The notes under the pieces were generated by a model, which worked only from the letters and a program-made list of their open reading frames with translations, did no database searches and was not told the origin of the DNA. From Asterochloris sp. CNOR1 (taxonomy: Eukaryota; Chlorophyta; Trebouxiophyceae; Trebouxiales; Trebouxiaceae), in assembly GCA_963969365.1 (NCBI GenBank), contig OZ017749.1, positions 1,922,001 through 1,986,000 on the forward strand: a DNA stretch of 64,000 nucleotides, read 5' to 3'. The translations under genes and the position numbers were made by a program. Below, piece after piece: positions 62,501 through 64,000 of this stretch; position 1 is the first letter of the stretch; each line of letters starts with the position of its first letter.

Positions 62501-64000
62501 TAGGCATGCCAGCTGTACCAATGCATAAGACGTATGAGAATCAGGTCCACCTGGGCAAGGGGCATGGAGCCCCTGACAGAGTGACCTTGCCCTGTTTAGG
62601 TCCTTCTGGGCACAGCATTCTGCTCAGCAAGGGCAGCTTCACCCAGGTCGCCTTCAGTGCTTCTGCACTCCTTTCTTGCTCTTCAAACATGCACTTGCCA
62701 AGAGTCAGGCCAATGGATTGCTTGCATGAAGATCCACCTGTGCTGTCTGGCCACCTTGTGCGTACTTGGCCTGCATATTATCCTTACAGGCTCCGTTTAT
62801 TGGGAGTATCTGGTCCGGTATTGGGGGTGCTGGCTGCACTGCCTGCAGGCACCAGTATGTAAACCAGTTCCCTTATGAAGGCTGCATGATTGCCAAGGAC
62901 CTGCTGCCCCAGACGCTGCGACGCCTGCACTCTCACCAGCAGGCAGCTCAGGGCCCTGCGGAAGCCAGCGACGGCGCCAGCTGCCAGCACTGGCACCCTG
63001 CCTGGTTTCCAGCCACCTATGACCTCGCGACGGAGGTGCAGTACTTCATCAAGGACTATGCAGAGGTGCGCACCGAGTACCCTGAAATGCGTGAATAAAT
63101 GCTCGGGAGTGTTTGACACTCTTGTTTGCTCTGCCGTGGGTGAGGACCACCACCCAACACCGAGCATGCAACATGGGAGAGCGGCATGGAGTACTGCAGG
63201 GCCTGCTGGGGACGTCACCTCTGCCAGGCCTGGACCTGCAGTGTCCAAGAGGGTGATGACTTCAGCCGAGAGCTGCTGTATCCATCTGCGATTGCTGCTG
63301 CTGCAGCATAATCTGCTGAAGCAAAGGTACAGTGTCCTAGCAGGCAGCAGCAGTGGGGGCTGCTGCCGCTGAGTGCATGCGTCTCCCGTGAATGGAATGG
63401 GCAGAAGGCTGCAGCAGCTTGTTCTTCAGCTGACCAGGACCGTTGAGCTTGCTTGCTGTGCCATGCCTGCAGCGTGTAACACACCGGTAGCACAACACTC
63501 CAGGGCGGATGTGACACAGTCGGTGAAGTTGCAAACCACCTGCAGTGCACGGCGTGCAGCCCGGGCAAGAAGCACCTGTGGGGCCGGCAATGCTGCCGTA
63601 TTCACCTGCAGAGCCTTGCCTGCAGCGCGCAGCACAGCACGTGAACAACCACTGGGTTGTCAAGCTGGCTCGCGGCGCCAGGAGCTCTGATGTCTGCCTC
63701 ACCAGTAGCGCAAGCACCGTTGTGCGCTACAGGTGTGTCACGCAGCCCTGTCTGCCTGAGCCACCTTGAAAGTGTCAGCAGCCGGCTTGACAGCAGGTTA
63801 CCAGACTGCCACCTGTGCCCACTCTCTCTCTTGCAGCCAAGTAGCCCAGGCCCAGTCTCTTGCTTGCAGCCTAATAGCCCACGTGTGTGGGCAACCCTGT
63901 GGTGTGCTCGCGTTGCATCATCAGGCGGAGCCCCACATTGTCTTGTCACAGGGAGGCGCCTGGAGGCGACAGGGTTGCTCAGAAGTACGTGCACCAGCCT
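59531..64000 (+). CDS. TTLL12: Tubulin-tyrosine-ligase-like protein, TTLL12 type (3' end outside window)
   Basis: Exons joined in phase: 59531-59653, 59744-59927, 60434-60681, 61347-61571, 62261-62418, 62849-63065, 63626-63732, then on past the window. The first exon (QFVQFLRGTGLPESLWGRLL) matches the TTLL12 N-terminal helix region. Later blocks match its SET-like part and start of the TTL domain: AFTLWHLDGTQACWMRHAES, AGQEVTRDHLP, DDPDEADVLFSPQPINAF, HQYVNQFPYEGCMIAKDLLP, PAWFPATYDLATEVQYFIKD and HVNNHWVVKLARGARSSDV. TTLL12 lacks clear ligase activity in animals and is linked to tubulin and histone modification; the role here is unknown. If the donor at 63066 (GAG then GTGCGC) is not used, translation stops at 63098 (EYPEMRE), giving a form without the ATP-grasp core. 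Exons after 63732 were not resolved. Confidence 0.82.
61629..61772 (+). repeat. Intronic tandem duplication in TTLL12-like gene
   Basis: gctgcccccagagatggt occurs identically at 61629-61646 and 61755-61772, 126 bp apart, with partial similarity either side. It lies within the intron after the exon ending at 61571. Confidence 0.7.

Overview
The window is nuclear DNA of a green alga. The evidence is intron-dense genes (up to 14 or more exons), GT..AG introns ending in CTGCAG-type acceptors, no operons or Shine-Dalgarno sites, and plant or algal protein types: a type I vacuolar H+-pyrophosphatase, the N-terminal half of a plant rhamnose synthase, a plastid CBSX protein, plant-style TH1 and TH2 thiamine enzymes, and ATG9. 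A chlorophyte, perhaps trebouxiophyte, source is inferred from gene types and base composition only.

Layout. 1-333: a perfect inverted repeat. 495-1373 (+): C-terminal exons of an unrecognised gene. 1527-7309 (-): an ankyrin-repeat protein with an STI1-like region and a C-terminal membrane anchor. 7568-8238 (+): a small coiled-coil protein. 8533-11310 (+): V-ATPase subunit E. 11515-13046 (-): an unrecognised gene. About 14359-20139 (+): a large RING-H2 protein. 20682-24175 (-): UDP-glucose 4,6-dehydratase. 24401-26880 (-): a Trx-Grx-Grx monothiol glutaredoxin. 27525-34762 (+): ATG9. 35264-36968 (-): a CBS-pair protein.

The most interesting block is 37095-46549. Hydroxyethylthiazole kinase (-) starts only 99 bp from a divergent TenA-HAD thiamine monophosphate phosphatase (TH2, +), which is followed on the same strand by a ThiD-ThiE protein (TH1). 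Together these activities would take hydroxymethylpyrimidine plus hydroxyethylthiazole to free thiamine. Splice phases even permit TH2 and TH1 to be one TenA-HAD-ThiD-ThiE polypeptide.

Beyond it: 47255-54439 (-) vacuolar H+-pyrophosphatase, 54654-58583 (-) pyruvate dehydrogenase kinase, and 59531 to the window end (+) a TTLL12-like protein cut by the window edge.

A second theme runs through the whole window. Introns repeatedly hold one to several degenerate copies of the edge of the neighbouring exon, with its splice site, usually 90-140 bp away. I found such copies in the V-ATPase E, RING, UDP-glucose dehydratase, ATG9, CBS, TH1, H+-pyrophosphatase and PDK genes. Exon boundaries below were set by hand from reading frame, splice dinucleotides, phase and remembered family sequences. 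No transcript data or database search was available.
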